Source: Flexilinea sp.
Lineage (GTDB): Bacteria > Chloroflexota > Anaerolineae > Anaerolineales > Anaerolineaceae
Assembly: GCA_026645735.1 (NCBI GenBank)
Contig: JAPKMT010000002.1
Location: 1 to 64,000 of the forward strand
Direction: 5' to 3'
DNA: 64,000 bases
Program-made: the position numbers and the translations under genes
Shown here: positions 51,323 to 59,718 of the stretch, in pieces
Layout: each line of letters begins with the position of its first letter
How positions within the stretch are numbered: position 1 is the first letter of the stretch
Notes under the pieces: model-generated
What the model was told of the DNA's origin: nothing
Seen by the model: only the letters and a program-made list of their open reading frames with translations
Databases searched by the model: none

Positions 51323-52174
51323 TTACTTTTTCCTTGAAATAAGTAGAATAGATAATCCATAAAACAGGATTGCGGTAAAGAATATAATCCCAAGACTTGT
51401 GATAGTATTTACCGGTTTGTCTCCAATCATCAAGGTAACTCCCATCATCTGTTGAAATTGGTTCAACACACTGTCGGGTGCTCCTGCAAACGTTGCAGCC
51501 ATCGGCTCAGCCATCATGATCTGTCGAAATAATGCAGCAGAATGGGAAACTGGAAATAATTTGACGACCCACTGAACTGCCTCCGGCAATTGGCCGATAG
51601 GTAAGTAGATTCCGGTTAAAAATCCAATAATCGTTCCGATAATGGTACTTGCCGTCGCAAAAGCATTGCTGCTTGTAAAAAAGGAAACAACAAGAAAAAT
51701 AATTGCTGTATTCATGAAAGTAGAAATGATGATCATGCCAAAAATCTTCAGCAAGCTTATCATAGAGACGATTTCTCCGCCACTCGTAAGGATATACAAT
51801 TCTGCCAAAACCAATGTAACCAGACTCATTAAAACACCGGTAGCAAAAGCGCCGAGTGCATATCCACCAACTAATTTACTGCGTTTAATGGGCGAGGAGA
51901 TAAAGTCCTTCAGGATTTTTTTGGATTTATCCTCAACCATAATTCCAAAAGCTCCCATTGTCGTCGTAACAGACGTAACGGATAGCAGTCCTGCCATGAT
52001 CCAACTGTCCATCAGAAATCGGGTGCCTTTCATATCTCGCATACTCCCCACCCAGACGTCACCAAGGAATAAAGCATACATTCCAATAATGATAAAAACC
52101 GCTAACAAAGAAAAGAAAACAGATGCTTTGTCGCGGAAAAAAATCTTCAGATTACGAACAGCAAATTGGATCAT
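51323..52174 (-). CDS. ABC-2 type transporter permease
   Basis: A 283-residue integral membrane protein with six hydrophobic segments. The opening VRNLKIFFRDKASVFFSLLAVFIIIGMYALFLG is typical of ABC-2 permeases of the DrrB/NodJ kind; ISSPIKRSKLVGGYALGA near 92 is the cytoplasmic loop after the second helix, and GFLTGIYLPIGQLPEAVQWVVKLFPVSHSA near 185-215 is the conserved late segment. Its ATG overlaps the stop of the ATPase gene (ATGA). The pair should export a lipid-like or antibiotic-like compound; the cargo is unknown. Confidence 0.88.
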   Translation of the reverse strand: MIQFAVRNLKIFFRDKASVFFSLLAVFIIIGMYALFLGDVWVGSMRDMKGTRFLMDSWIMAGLLSVTSVTTTMGAFGIMVEDKSKKILKDFISSPIKRSKLVGGYALGAFATGVLMSLVTLVLAELYILTSGGEIVSMISLLKIFGMIIISTFMNTAIIFLVVSFFTSSNAFATASTIIGTIIGFLTGIYLPIGQLPEAVQWVVKLFPVSHSAALFRQIMMAEPMAATFAGAPDSVLNQFQQMMGVTLMIGDKPVNTITSLGIIFFTAILFYGLSILLISRKK

Positions 52175-53088
52175 TGGCGAATTTCCCTCCCTGTTACCGC
52201 AATAAAAACGTCATCCATCGTTCCATTTTCAACTTCAAAACCAGAAATCGAATCTTTGCATTTCTCCAAAATTGGCAAAGCAGACATCGTAGTCGGGATC
52301 TGAACGATGACACGATTGGAAACATTCTCATATTGGATGTCTTCTTCTTTTAATAACTGAGAAATTCTGGGAAAGTCGGTGCAAATAAGAGAAAGCCGGT
52401 CTGTGGTATAAGCTTCTTTTAAAGCGGATGGCGTACCTTTTGCAGCAATTTCCCCTTCATCGATAATGATGACATAATCTGCTCCTGACGCTTCTTCCAT
52501 GTAATGTGTGGTCATAAAAACGGTCATTTCTGTCTTTTTCTGAAGGTTGGTAATCGTTTCCCACACGTTTTTTCTGGTTTGTGGATCTAAACCAGTCGTT
52601 GGTTCATCCAGAAAGAGAATTTTAGGAGTATTAATTAATGCTCTGGCGATATCACATCTCCGACGCTGTCCACCTGAAAGCTTACCATATTGTCGTTTTA
52701 GCAGAGCAGTAACATCCGTTGCCGCAGTTGCATAATTCAGCGCCTGATCTAAATTTTTTCCCTTCAACCCGTAGAAACTTCCTCGTATCTTAAGATTTTC
52801 TTCCACTGTCAACAGATTATCCAATAATCCATCCTGAAAAACTGCTCCAATGATAGATCGGATGGAATTATCCTCTTTTCCAAGCTCGTATCCATCCACA
52901 ACGACTTTCCCCTGATCCTGTTTTAAAAATGTACAAATGATATCAATCGTCGTGGATTTTCCAGCGCCATTAGGCCCCAGAAATGCAAAAAGCTTTCCAC
53001 TTTCGACATAAAAATCGATCCCTTTTACAGCGCGGACATTTCCATAGGATTTATGAAGATTTGTTACTTCAATAATTTTATGGTTCAA
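52171..53088 (-). CDS. ABC-2 type exporter ATP-binding protein (DrrA-like)
   Basis: A 305-residue ATPase beginning at TTG (53088, product MNHKIIEVTNLHKSYG), with AAAGGA eight bases upstream; the track start 19 codons earlier is not conserved. FAFLGPNGAGKSTTID (Walker A, near 40), KLSGGQRRRCDIARAL (signature, near 135), ILFLDEPTTGLDPQ (Walker B, near 155) and MTTHYMEEA (switch His) are intact. The C-terminal domain (ENGTMDDVFIAVTGREIRQ) is the usual DrrA tail. It forms an exporter with the overlapping permease gene. Confidence 0.92.
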   Translation of the reverse strand: MNHKIIEVTNLHKSYGNVRAVKGIDFYVESGKLFAFLGPNGAGKSTTIDIICTFLKQDQGKVVVDGYELGKEDNSIRSIIGAVFQDGLLDNLLTVEENLKIRGSFYGLKGKNLDQALNYATAATDVTALLKRQYGKLSGGQRRRCDIARALINTPKILFLDEPTTGLDPQTRKNVWETITNLQKKTEMTVFMTTHYMEEASGADYVIIIDEGEIAAKGTPSALKEAYTTDRLSLICTDFPRISQLLKEEDIQYENVSNRVIVQIPTTMSALPILEKCKDSISGFEVENGTMDDVFIAVTGREIRQ

Positions 53089-53486
53089 TGAACAATTCCT
53101 TTCTGCAAACCTATCACTTTCTGCATTCAATAATACATGGAACACAAATTATTTCATCTGTTAAATTACATATTTATGTTATTTTATTATAAAGATATAT
53201 TTGTGAAAATATAATTACAATATTTTATATTTTTGTTCATTTTACGAACTTTTACCAGTTGCGTTTTAGTATCTTAACTATCACCTGTAATGAATACCGG
53301 AATAGCTCGGTATCATAATTCATAATCGTATTAATCATCTCATTTGTTTTCGAAAATATTTTCGGAAATTATAGATTTCACTTTTTTTAACTCGCTAGGA
53401 AATAAATTTCGCTTTGAATAGAATAAGGATTACAAAATCCCTTATCAGTACTTGGAATCTATGATGAAAAAAAGTTGTATATAAAT
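53089..53486. other. AT-rich intergenic region upstream of the exporter genes
   Basis: About 400 bp with long A/T runs and no credible gene. It should carry the exporter promoter on the minus strand; no clear consensus pair was found. No repeat of the 123-bp family is present. Confidence 0.4.
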
Positions 53487-53526
53487 AAAAAGACTGCAGT
53501 AGCATATCTTTCGCTGCAGCCTTTTT
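53487..53526 (-). terminator. Terminator of the region D operon
   Basis: On the minus strand AAAAAGGCTGCAG ... CTGCAGTCTTTTT forms a stem (6 bp CTGCAG core extended by A-T pairs across one mismatch, 14-nt loop) followed by ATTT. It lies 30 nt after the GarR-like gene, the last gene of the sugar operon. Confidence 0.75.
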
Positions 53527-53557
53527 TTTTACCTATGTTCTTATTTTTCAAAGAAAA

Positions 53558-54439
53558 TCAGCAAATCGATTTACCTGTTATTTTTTCATAGAATTTTGCA
53601 ATTGCGCTGTGATCATTTTGGCCGCAACCATCCGCATGCAGCATTTGGAGCATTTCAAAGACAAGAGCAGTCAATGGCAGCGGCGATCCGACAGCATGGC
53701 CGGTATCAAGTGCATTTTTTAAGTCTTTAATATGCAAATCAACTTTGAAACCTGGTTTGAAATTATGATCAAAGATCATTGGACTCTTTGCATTCATCAC
53801 CGTCGATCCGGCCAGGCCGCCTTTAATGGCTTCAAACACTAATTTTGGATCAACACCCGCCTGTGTACTGAGCATATAGGCTTCGGACAAGGCAGCGATA
53901 TTACAGGCAACAATAACCTGGTTGGCCAGTTTTGTCGTATTTCCCGCTCCGATTTCACCGCAATAGACTGCACTGTTTCCCATTTGGAGTAAAATCGCAT
54001 GAACCTGTTCAAATACCTGTTTTTCACCGCCTACCATAATCGACAGTGTTCCATCAACTGCTTTTGGTTCACCGCCACTGACCGGTGCATCGATCATTCG
54101 AACACCTTTCTCAGCGCAAACTTTAAAGACTTCCTGGGAAGCCTGCGGTGCAATTGAACTCATGTCGATTAAGATGGTACCCGGCTGCGCACCCTCTAGC
54201 ACTCCATTTTTACCCAATACAACTTCTTTGACCTCCGGAGAATTCGGAAGCATGGTAATGATCAGATCAGCAGACCCGGCAACTTCTTTTGAAGACGATG
54301 CCTTCTTGGCCCCGGATTTTTCAACCTCCTCAATATTGGAGGGAATCACATCATAAACGACCAGCTCATGTCCCGCTTTCAGCAAATTTCGTACCATGGG
54401 CTTCCCCATGATACCTAATCCAATAAAACCGATTTTCAT
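53558..54439 (-). CDS. 3-hydroxyisobutyrate dehydrogenase-family reductase (GarR/tartronate-semialdehyde-reductase-like)
   Basis: A 293-residue beta-hydroxyacid dehydrogenase. IGFIGLGIMGKPMVRNL is the NAD(P) loop, DAPVSGGEPKAVDGTLSIMVGG near 117 the substrate-binding block, and GAGNTTKLANQVIVA near 165 contains the catalytic lysine. Closest by eye to 2-hydroxy-3-oxopropionate reductases, but YihU-type sulfolactaldehyde reductases and succinic-semialdehyde reductases share the same fold. It starts two bases after the transketolase gene and ends the operon. It probably reduces a short-chain aldehyde or oxoacid made by the preceding enzymes. Confidence 0.87.
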   Translation of the reverse strand: MKIGFIGLGIMGKPMVRNLLKAGHELVVYDVIPSNIEEVEKSGAKKASSSKEVAGSADLIITMLPNSPEVKEVVLGKNGVLEGAQPGTILIDMSSIAPQASQEVFKVCAEKGVRMIDAPVSGGEPKAVDGTLSIMVGGEKQVFEQVHAILLQMGNSAVYCGEIGAGNTTKLANQVIVACNIAALSEAYMLSTQAGVDPKLVFEAIKGGLAGSTVMNAKSPMIFDHNFKPGFKVDLHIKDLKNALDTGHAVGSPLPLTALVFEMLQMLHADGCGQNDHSAIAKFYEKITGKSIC

Positions 54440-54441
54440 TT

Positions 54442-55368
54442 TCAGATCCTTTCAAAACTTTCTATCGCTTCGATAATATGTCCTTCAGTCAAGCCATAAT
54501 GAGCCAGTAACTCAGGGTAATTATGACCGCTGCAGCCAAATTTATCCTCGATTCCAACGAACTCAATCGGTTTGCATTCTCGTCGCAGTGCTTCAGCAAT
54601 CGCGCTGCCGAGACCGCCAATAATCGAATGTTCTTCTGCGCAGACTACTCCTTTCATATCCCGTGCAAATTCGATCACAGCAGCCTGATCTAAAGGTTTA
54701 ATCGTGCTGACATTGACAACCCGAACTGAATGATTTTTCATACTTTCAGCGGCTTTCAATGCAACAGAACACATAACACCTGTTGCGAAAATCACATAGT
54801 CGGTGCCATCTCTTAAAAGAGATGGCTTTCCAAGAACAAATGGATCATCTTCGCTGGTAATATTCTCAAAATCATTGCGACAGATTCGAATGTAGCATGG
54901 ACCTAGTACTGACGCAATCGCTCTGGTAATCTTCTCAGTTTCAATTGCGTCCGCCGGACATACAACAGTCATATTCGGAATTGCCCGCATAATGGCGATA
55001 TCCTCAACCGCCTGATGAGTTGATCCATCACCAAAATCGGATAAGCCGGCGGAAGATCCGCAAATCTTTACATTAAGGCATCCAATCGCAATCGTTTGAC
55101 GAATTTGATCATAGGATCGTCCTGCTGCAAAAACTGCAAAAGAATTTGTGAACGGAATAAAGCCCATCTGAGCAAGCCCGGCGGCAGTTGAAGTCATATT
55201 TGCTTCTGCGATACCCATCTCAAAATGCCTCTCGGGAAAAGCTGCTTCAAATAACTTCCCCATGGTAGAAGCCGCCAGATCAGCATCCAGAACAACAATT
55301 CGATCGTTTTCTTTCCCTAATGCAACCAGCGTATTTCCGTATGCAAGTCTTTGATTTGTATAAGTCAT
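54442..55368 (-). CDS. Transketolase C-terminal subunit (split transketolase)
   Basis: A 308-residue protein equal to the pyrimidine-binding and C-terminal domains of transketolase. VVLDADLAAST near 25, FEMGIAEANMTSTAAGLA near 48 (the glutamate that activates thiamine diphosphate), and SDFGDGSTHQAVEDIAIMRAIPNM near 110 are conserved; EEHSIIGGLGSAIAEAL near 240 marks the C-terminal domain. It must combine with the N-terminal subunit encoded 11 bp upstream. Together they transfer a two-carbon ketol unit between sugars. Split transketolases are frequent in catabolic operons for unusual sugars. Confidence 0.93.
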   Translation of the reverse strand: MTYTNQRLAYGNTLVALGKENDRIVVLDADLAASTMGKLFEAAFPERHFEMGIAEANMTSTAAGLAQMGFIPFTNSFAVFAAGRSYDQIRQTIAIGCLNVKICGSSAGLSDFGDGSTHQAVEDIAIMRAIPNMTVVCPADAIETEKITRAIASVLGPCYIRICRNDFENITSEDDPFVLGKPSLLRDGTDYVIFATGVMCSVALKAAESMKNHSVRVVNVSTIKPLDQAAVIEFARDMKGVVCAEEHSIIGGLGSAIAEALRRECKPIEFVGIEDKFGCSGHNYPELLAHYGLTEGHIIEAIESFERI

Positions 55369-55379
55369 TTCTTTCCTCC

Positions 55380-56204
55380 TTAGGACAGCTCTATCAACGC
55401 TTGACGGTATTGTTCTTCAGACAGGAGTCCGTTATGGAAACTGACCACATTTTCAGCAAAGCTGACTCCTTTGCCTTTGATTGTATTGGCAATAATTACG
55501 GTCGGTTTATCCTTAACCGAATCCGATTTATCAAGAGCATCAATGATCTCGCCAATATTATGCCCGTCGATTTCGATTACATTCCACCCAAAAGCCTCAA
55601 ATTTTTTATCAATCGGTTCAATTGGAAAACGTTCGCCAATTTTTCCGGTTGCCTGCAGCCTGTTTCGATCTACAATCGCACATACATTATCCGCTTTGTG
55701 GGCAGCGCAAGCCATGGCAGCTTCCCAATTCTGTCCTTCATCCAATTCGCCATCACCGATCAAAACATACACTTTTCGATTTTCGATTCGATCCAATTTC
55801 ATACCGAATGACATACCCAATGCGATCGACAATCCTTGTCCCAGAGAACCAGTACCTGCTTCAATTCCCGGGGTTTTTTGAACATCGGGATGACCTTGTA
55901 ACATCGAACCGATTTCCTTTGTATGGGCTAATTCCTCGTAGGGGAAAAACCCTGCTTCAGCCAATGCAGTATATTGCAGAATTGCGACATGACCTTTACT
56001 TAAAAGAAAACGATCACGATCTTTCATTTTCGGATTTTTTGGGTCATAATGCATTTTATAAAAATATAAGGCAGAAACAATATCTGCCGATGAACACGAC
56101 CCGCCGACATGTCCTGCAAGTCCAACACCGATACTGACAATCACTCCTCTGCGTAATTTTTTAGCTTTTGCTTCCAACATTGAAATTAATTCATTTCTGT
56201 CCAT
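55380..56204 (-). CDS. Transketolase N-terminal subunit (split transketolase)
   Basis: A 274-residue protein equal to the diphosphate-binding domain. FLLSKGHVAILQYTALAEAGFF near 65, GHPDVQKTPGIEAGTGSLGQGLSIALGM near 105 and GDGELDEGQNWEAAMACAAHKADN near 150 (thiamine diphosphate GDG...N motif) are complete. It pairs with the downstream C-terminal subunit. The adjacent isomerase and reductase suggest that the C2 donor is a ketose produced in this pathway rather than pentose-phosphate intermediates alone. No other transketolase is in the window for comparison. Confidence 0.93.
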   Translation of the reverse strand: MDRNELISMLEAKAKKLRRGVIVSIGVGLAGHVGGSCSSADIVSALYFYKMHYDPKNPKMKDRDRFLLSKGHVAILQYTALAEAGFFPYEELAHTKEIGSMLQGHPDVQKTPGIEAGTGSLGQGLSIALGMSFGMKLDRIENRKVYVLIGDGELDEGQNWEAAMACAAHKADNVCAIVDRNRLQATGKIGERFPIEPIDKKFEAFGWNVIEIDGHNIGEIIDALDKSDSVKDKPTVIIANTIKGKGVSFAENVVSFHNGLLSEEQYRQALIELS

Positions 56205-56227
56205 CAGAATGTTCTCCTTAATATTCT

Positions 56228-57028
56228 TTATTCGAAATTTTCCTTAAAAAACATCAGCGTTCTCTCTGCGTCCTTGATAAAATTTGTAGAATACGCTTCA
56301 CAACTGATTCTTTCGTTGTAACCGATTTCTTTTAATACATTTATGAACGGCAAATAATCGTCTTCTTGAATTCTTACCGGATAGTTTCTTCCATTCGTTT
56401 GAGCAAAATGAACATGCCTTAAATACTCTTTTCCTAATTCTGCAATATGCTGGACGGGTTCATCCTCCACGCGCATATGATAATAATCAACCAGAACCTT
56501 AACCGCCGGATCATTTACATCCCGCGCAAGCTGACAGCCCTCTTTAAAATTATTGATCAGGTTGCATTCCATCTTCCTCAGAGGTTCGATGACAATCGAA
56601 ATATTGTGACGAAAAGAAATCGGTGCAATTCGCTTTAATAAAGAAACAATCTGCCAATATCCATCCTCTATCGGAAATCCCTGAGGGACATTTTTCGCTC
56701 CGCCACTGCCAAATACTACATTGCTGACATTTAATTCAGATGCCCGCGCCAATGATTTCTCTACATATAATAAAATTCCTTCAATATCGATTTCAGGTCC
56801 TGTAAGGCGAACCGTTTTTGGAAAAAAATTATTACAGCATTCACAATGAATATTATTTTCCCTTAACTCGGTTTTCACAAAATCAAAATCCTCGTCAGAC
56901 AAAACCGTCATTTCAGCCAAAGGTAATTCAGCATAATCAAAACCAATTTCAGCGAGTGATTTTATAAACTCGAAACCTGTTCCATCCGATTTAGTCGAAA
57001 CCATATTTAAGCAGCAGCCAAATCTCAT
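56228..57028 (-). CDS. Sugar (phosphate) isomerase/epimerase, AP-endonuclease-2-like TIM barrel
   Basis: A 266-residue (beta/alpha)8 protein of the xylose-isomerase-like superfamily. MRFGCCLNM begins the first strand; ISIVIEPLR near 120 (metal-binding Glu), VLVDYYHMRVEDEPV near 160 (Asp/His), HVHFAQTNGRNYP near 190 and ERISCEAYS near 245 (Glu) supply the usual metal ligands. Relatives include hydroxypyruvate isomerases, tagatose/psicose 3-epimerases and inosose isomerases. Adjacent to the split transketolase, it probably isomerises or epimerises the ketose that feeds it. Which reaction cannot be decided by eye. Confidence 0.82.
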   Translation of the reverse strand: MRFGCCLNMVSTKSDGTGFEFIKSLAEIGFDYAELPLAEMTVLSDEDFDFVKTELRENNIHCECCNNFFPKTVRLTGPEIDIEGILLYVEKSLARASELNVSNVVFGSGGAKNVPQGFPIEDGYWQIVSLLKRIAPISFRHNISIVIEPLRKMECNLINNFKEGCQLARDVNDPAVKVLVDYYHMRVEDEPVQHIAELGKEYLRHVHFAQTNGRNYPVRIQEDDYLPFINVLKEIGYNERISCEAYSTNFIKDAERTLMFFKENFE

Positions 57029-57090
57029 TTCTGTGCCTTTCCTTTTATTTTTTATTTGCTTTTTTCCAACCAGTTCTGGAAATATTCTGA

Positions 57091-57780
57091 TTACTCTAAC
57101 TGATATAGTTCAATCGTCTTCATAAGATGTTCTTTCATATATTTTCTCGCAGCTTCTCCATCTTTTTGTTCAATCGCACGAATGATTAAGGCGTGATATT
57201 CGATACCATTACTTGGTCCGATTTTTTTTGTCAGATTCAAAATCACATCTTGCAATACGTTCCGTAACAGATAGTGAACCTGTATTACGATTGAATTTCC
57301 TGCAATGCTGCAAATCAGGCGATGAAAATGAAAATCAAGTTTTACATATTCCTCAATATTATCAACGTTGTTCATCATTTTTTCATAACATTTCTTAAGA
57401 TGAGCAACATCTTCTTCCGTGGCAATTTCAGCAGCGATCCCGGCAGTTTCCACTTCAGTCATAATTCGAAATTCCATCGCATCCAGTACTGATCGGTCGC
57501 TCAGATAAAGAGCGGGAATCATTCCATTGACATAACTTGTTGCGAAAGAAAGTTCTTTTACATAAGACCCTTCTCCAATTTTTGTCTCCACGAGACCGAT
57601 CGCAACCAGTTTTTGAAGTTCCTGACGAATTGTCATGCGACTGACACCAAAGGATTCTGCAAGCACGTTTTCAGAAGGCAATTTATCACCACTTTTCCAA
57701 TTTCCGTCGAATATCATTTTTTGCAACTTTTCATAAACCTGATCTCCGATATTGACGCGCTTAATTTTCTCAATTTCCAT
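57091..57780 (-). CDS. GntR-family transcriptional regulator (FadR/FCD subfamily)
   Basis: A 229-residue regulator. The winged helix-turn-helix is at residues 10-75 (GDQVYEKLQKMIFDGNWKSGDKLPSENVLAESFGVSRMTIRQ by pieces, with the GntR hallmark KLPSE...FGVSRMTIR). The C-terminal FCD ligand domain (85-220) has the metal-type residues DFHFHRLICSIAGN near 150 and EYHALIIRAI near 200. It is embedded in the sugar operon and is the only DNA-binding regulator identified in the window, so it most likely controls that operon in response to a sugar or acid intermediate. No operator palindrome was recognised. Confidence 0.92.
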   Translation of the reverse strand: MEIEKIKRVNIGDQVYEKLQKMIFDGNWKSGDKLPSENVLAESFGVSRMTIRQELQKLVAIGLVETKIGEGSYVKELSFATSYVNGMIPALYLSDRSVLDAMEFRIMTEVETAGIAAEIATEEDVAHLKKCYEKMMNNVDNIEEYVKLDFHFHRLICSIAGNSIVIQVHYLLRNVLQDVILNLTKKIGPSNGIEYHALIIRAIEQKDGEAARKYMKEHLMKTIELYQLE

Positions 57781-57905
57781 TTATCTGTACCATTCTTTTA
57801 ATGTTTTTCGTTTATTGTATAGGAAAAAGGATGCTTTCCAAGATTCTGATGCAATAATTCTTCCTATTTAATTCTGATCTCTCCTTAACAATTTGAAAAA
57901 ATACA

Positions 57906-58937
57906 TTAAGAAAGCGTTGGATCAATAATAATTTTCATCAAGGTTTCCGGATGATCATGCAATCGATTGAATGCATCCGGAGCATCAGCCAGAGAAACAA
58001 TTTCAGAAATGAGCGCATCCGTAGTCAATTTGCCATTACTCATCAAATTTACGACTTCGCCAAATTCTTCATGAGTATAGTTAAAAGATCCAATGATATT
58101 TCGCGCTGAACAGACAATATCCTGCATGTTAATCACCATTTCTTTTTGGCACATTCCAACCCACACAGCAGAACCGCCAATTTTCAATGATTTTATACTT
58201 AGGTTGGCAGTCGGCTCTATTCCGACAGCCTCAAACGAAAAATCAATCATTTTACCATTCGTAAGAGCACGAATTTTTTCAATCGAATCTCCTGATGCGG
58301 TGTTGATGACATCCGAAGCGCCTAATGTAAGCGCTCTTTCCAATCGCTTGCTGTTCAGATCTGCCATGAAAATTCGGTTGGGGTTTTGTAGTTTGATATT
58401 CTGAAGAATGCATAAACCAATCATTCCCGCACCGATGATCAAAACATCTTTTCCCTCCAAATTACCAGCTTTCTTTACACTTCCGTAAGCGACTGCATAA
58501 GGCTCTGTCAAAGCGCCGTCATAATAATTGCATGAATCAGGAAGCTTGTAAAGCAATTTTTCTGGGACTGCCAAGTATTCGGCCATAGCGCCGTTATCGG
58601 AAAGAACTCCAAAAAAATGCTTATTCAAACACATGTTTGTAAGTCCTTTTTGACAATTTTCGCAGGTTCCACAAAAATTAATCGGCTGAACAATTACACT
58701 GTCACCAATCTGAAATCGATTTGCACCTGGTCCGCGTGAAATAATTTCGGCAGAGAATTCATGCCCCATAGTCATCACAGGAATTCTTCTTCCTGTTTTT
58801 CCCAAATAACCTTCCACATCGCTGCCACAAATTCCACAAGCATGAATTTTCAGAAGAACCTCCCCCTCTTTCATTACGGGAATTGGTTCATCATGAATTT
58901 CAAGTGTTTTAATATCAACAAATTTCAAAGCTCTCAT
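57906..58937 (-). CDS. Zinc-dependent medium-chain alcohol dehydrogenase (sorbitol/threonine dehydrogenase-like)
   Basis: A 343-residue MDR enzyme starting MRALKFVDIKTLEIHD (58937); the track's start 13 codons earlier is not conserved. HACGICGSDVEGY near 33 (catalytic Cys), TMGHEFSAEI near 57 (His/Glu), CGTCENCQKGLTNMC near 87 (structural zinc cysteines) and VLIIGAGMIGLCILQNI near 160 (NAD loop) are intact, followed by DLNSKRLERA. It oxidises a polyol or sugar hydroxyl to a ketone. It overlaps none of its neighbours but is in the same transcript as the cyclase-family gene. Substrate likely the polyol or deoxy-sugar imported by the RbsABC-like transporter. Confidence 0.9.
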   Translation of the reverse strand: MRALKFVDIKTLEIHDEPIPVMKEGEVLLKIHACGICGSDVEGYLGKTGRRIPVMTMGHEFSAEIISRGPGANRFQIGDSVIVQPINFCGTCENCQKGLTNMCLNKHFFGVLSDNGAMAEYLAVPEKLLYKLPDSCNYYDGALTEPYAVAYGSVKKAGNLEGKDVLIIGAGMIGLCILQNIKLQNPNRIFMADLNSKRLERALTLGASDVINTASGDSIEKIRALTNGKMIDFSFEAVGIEPTANLSIKSLKIGGSAVWVGMCQKEMVINMQDIVCSARNIIGSFNYTHEEFGEVVNLMSNGKLTTDALISEIVSLADAPDAFNRLHDHPETLMKIIIDPTLS

Positions 58938-58962
58938 CGATTTGATCTTCTTTCGTTGTTTT

Positions 58963-59625
58963 TTATACAGCAACAACTGCTCGGGCAGGCGCTCCCGAAA
59001 AGCCTCTGAGTTTTATCGGAAAAGCAAACAACCAGCATTTTTCATATTGATTCAATTCTTCCGGTATATTGATTTCCTCTAAAATCCAAATATTTGCAGG
59101 AAGCAGCACTTCATGACAAGGTCGGCCAGTACCTTCATACCATCCGCCCATGCTCATACAATCAATCCCCACTCCCTTTACTCTTTTTTCTAATAACCAT
59201 TCTGCGCCATCTTTGGCCAGATAAGGCCAGTCGTGAAAGTACTCCAATGAATATCCCCGTTTTTGGCTCCAGCCAGTATTAAAAAGGACAATCATTCCCG
59301 AATTGATCCTGTCTGAATAGGGTTCAAGATGATCCTTTCCGATACCCTCCTTCTTATGGATTTTTTTCCGCAAATCGATGATTATTGCCTCGCCGCAAAA
59401 TGTATCGACCGAAAATTCATCAATAGTTTTTCCAGAAGGATCAAAATGAAATGGAGCATCGACATGTGTCCCTGTGTGACTGTTCATCGTGATTTGTTCT
59501 GCGGTATAACCATCGTTCGGATAAAAAGCCTCATATCGAAATGTTGTCATTTCATATGTCGGCCAACCGGGACATTTTTCAAAAACTGGCTGAGACAGAT
59601 CAAAAAACTTTTTGAATTCAATCAT
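58963..59625 (-). CDS. Cyclase-family (kynurenine-formamidase-like) metal hydrolase
   Basis: A 220-residue enzyme. The signature HTGTHVDAPFHFD near 48 is the metal-binding motif of this family, and FNTGWSQKRGY near 110 and KGVGIDCMSMGG near 150 are typical later segments. Members hydrolyse amides, lactones or esters (kynurenine formamidase, isatin hydrolase, some sugar-lactone or keto-acid hydrolases). In this operon, opening of a lactone formed by the dehydrogenases is a plausible role. It lies between the binding protein and the alcohol dehydrogenase. Specific reaction unknown. Confidence 0.82.
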   Translation of the reverse strand: MIEFKKFFDLSQPVFEKCPGWPTYEMTTFRYEAFYPNDGYTAEQITMNSHTGTHVDAPFHFDPSGKTIDEFSVDTFCGEAIIIDLRKKIHKKEGIGKDHLEPYSDRINSGMIVLFNTGWSQKRGYSLEYFHDWPYLAKDGAEWLLEKRVKGVGIDCMSMGGWYEGTGRPCHEVLLPANIWILEEINIPEELNQYEKCWLFAFPIKLRGFSGAPARAVVAV

Positions 59626-59648
59626 GAGTCTTTCCTTTGAGATTCTTT

Positions 59649-59683
59649 ACCGATTCTGTTCCTTTATCAGGAGCAGAATCGGT
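59649..59683 (-). promoter_or_regulatory. Hairpin after the sugar-binding-protein gene
   Basis: ACCGATTCTG-t-TCCT pairs with AGGA-g-CAGAATCGGT (14 of 15 positions, 5-nt loop) just past the binding-protein stop. The minus strand continues AAAGAATC, not U-rich, so it resembles the hairpins after the two Dpp binding-protein genes and may protect the upstream message from 3' decay. Confidence 0.6.
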
Positions 59684-59718
59684 ATCGATTATTTCTAATT
59701 AGAAGCCGTTATCGAAAA

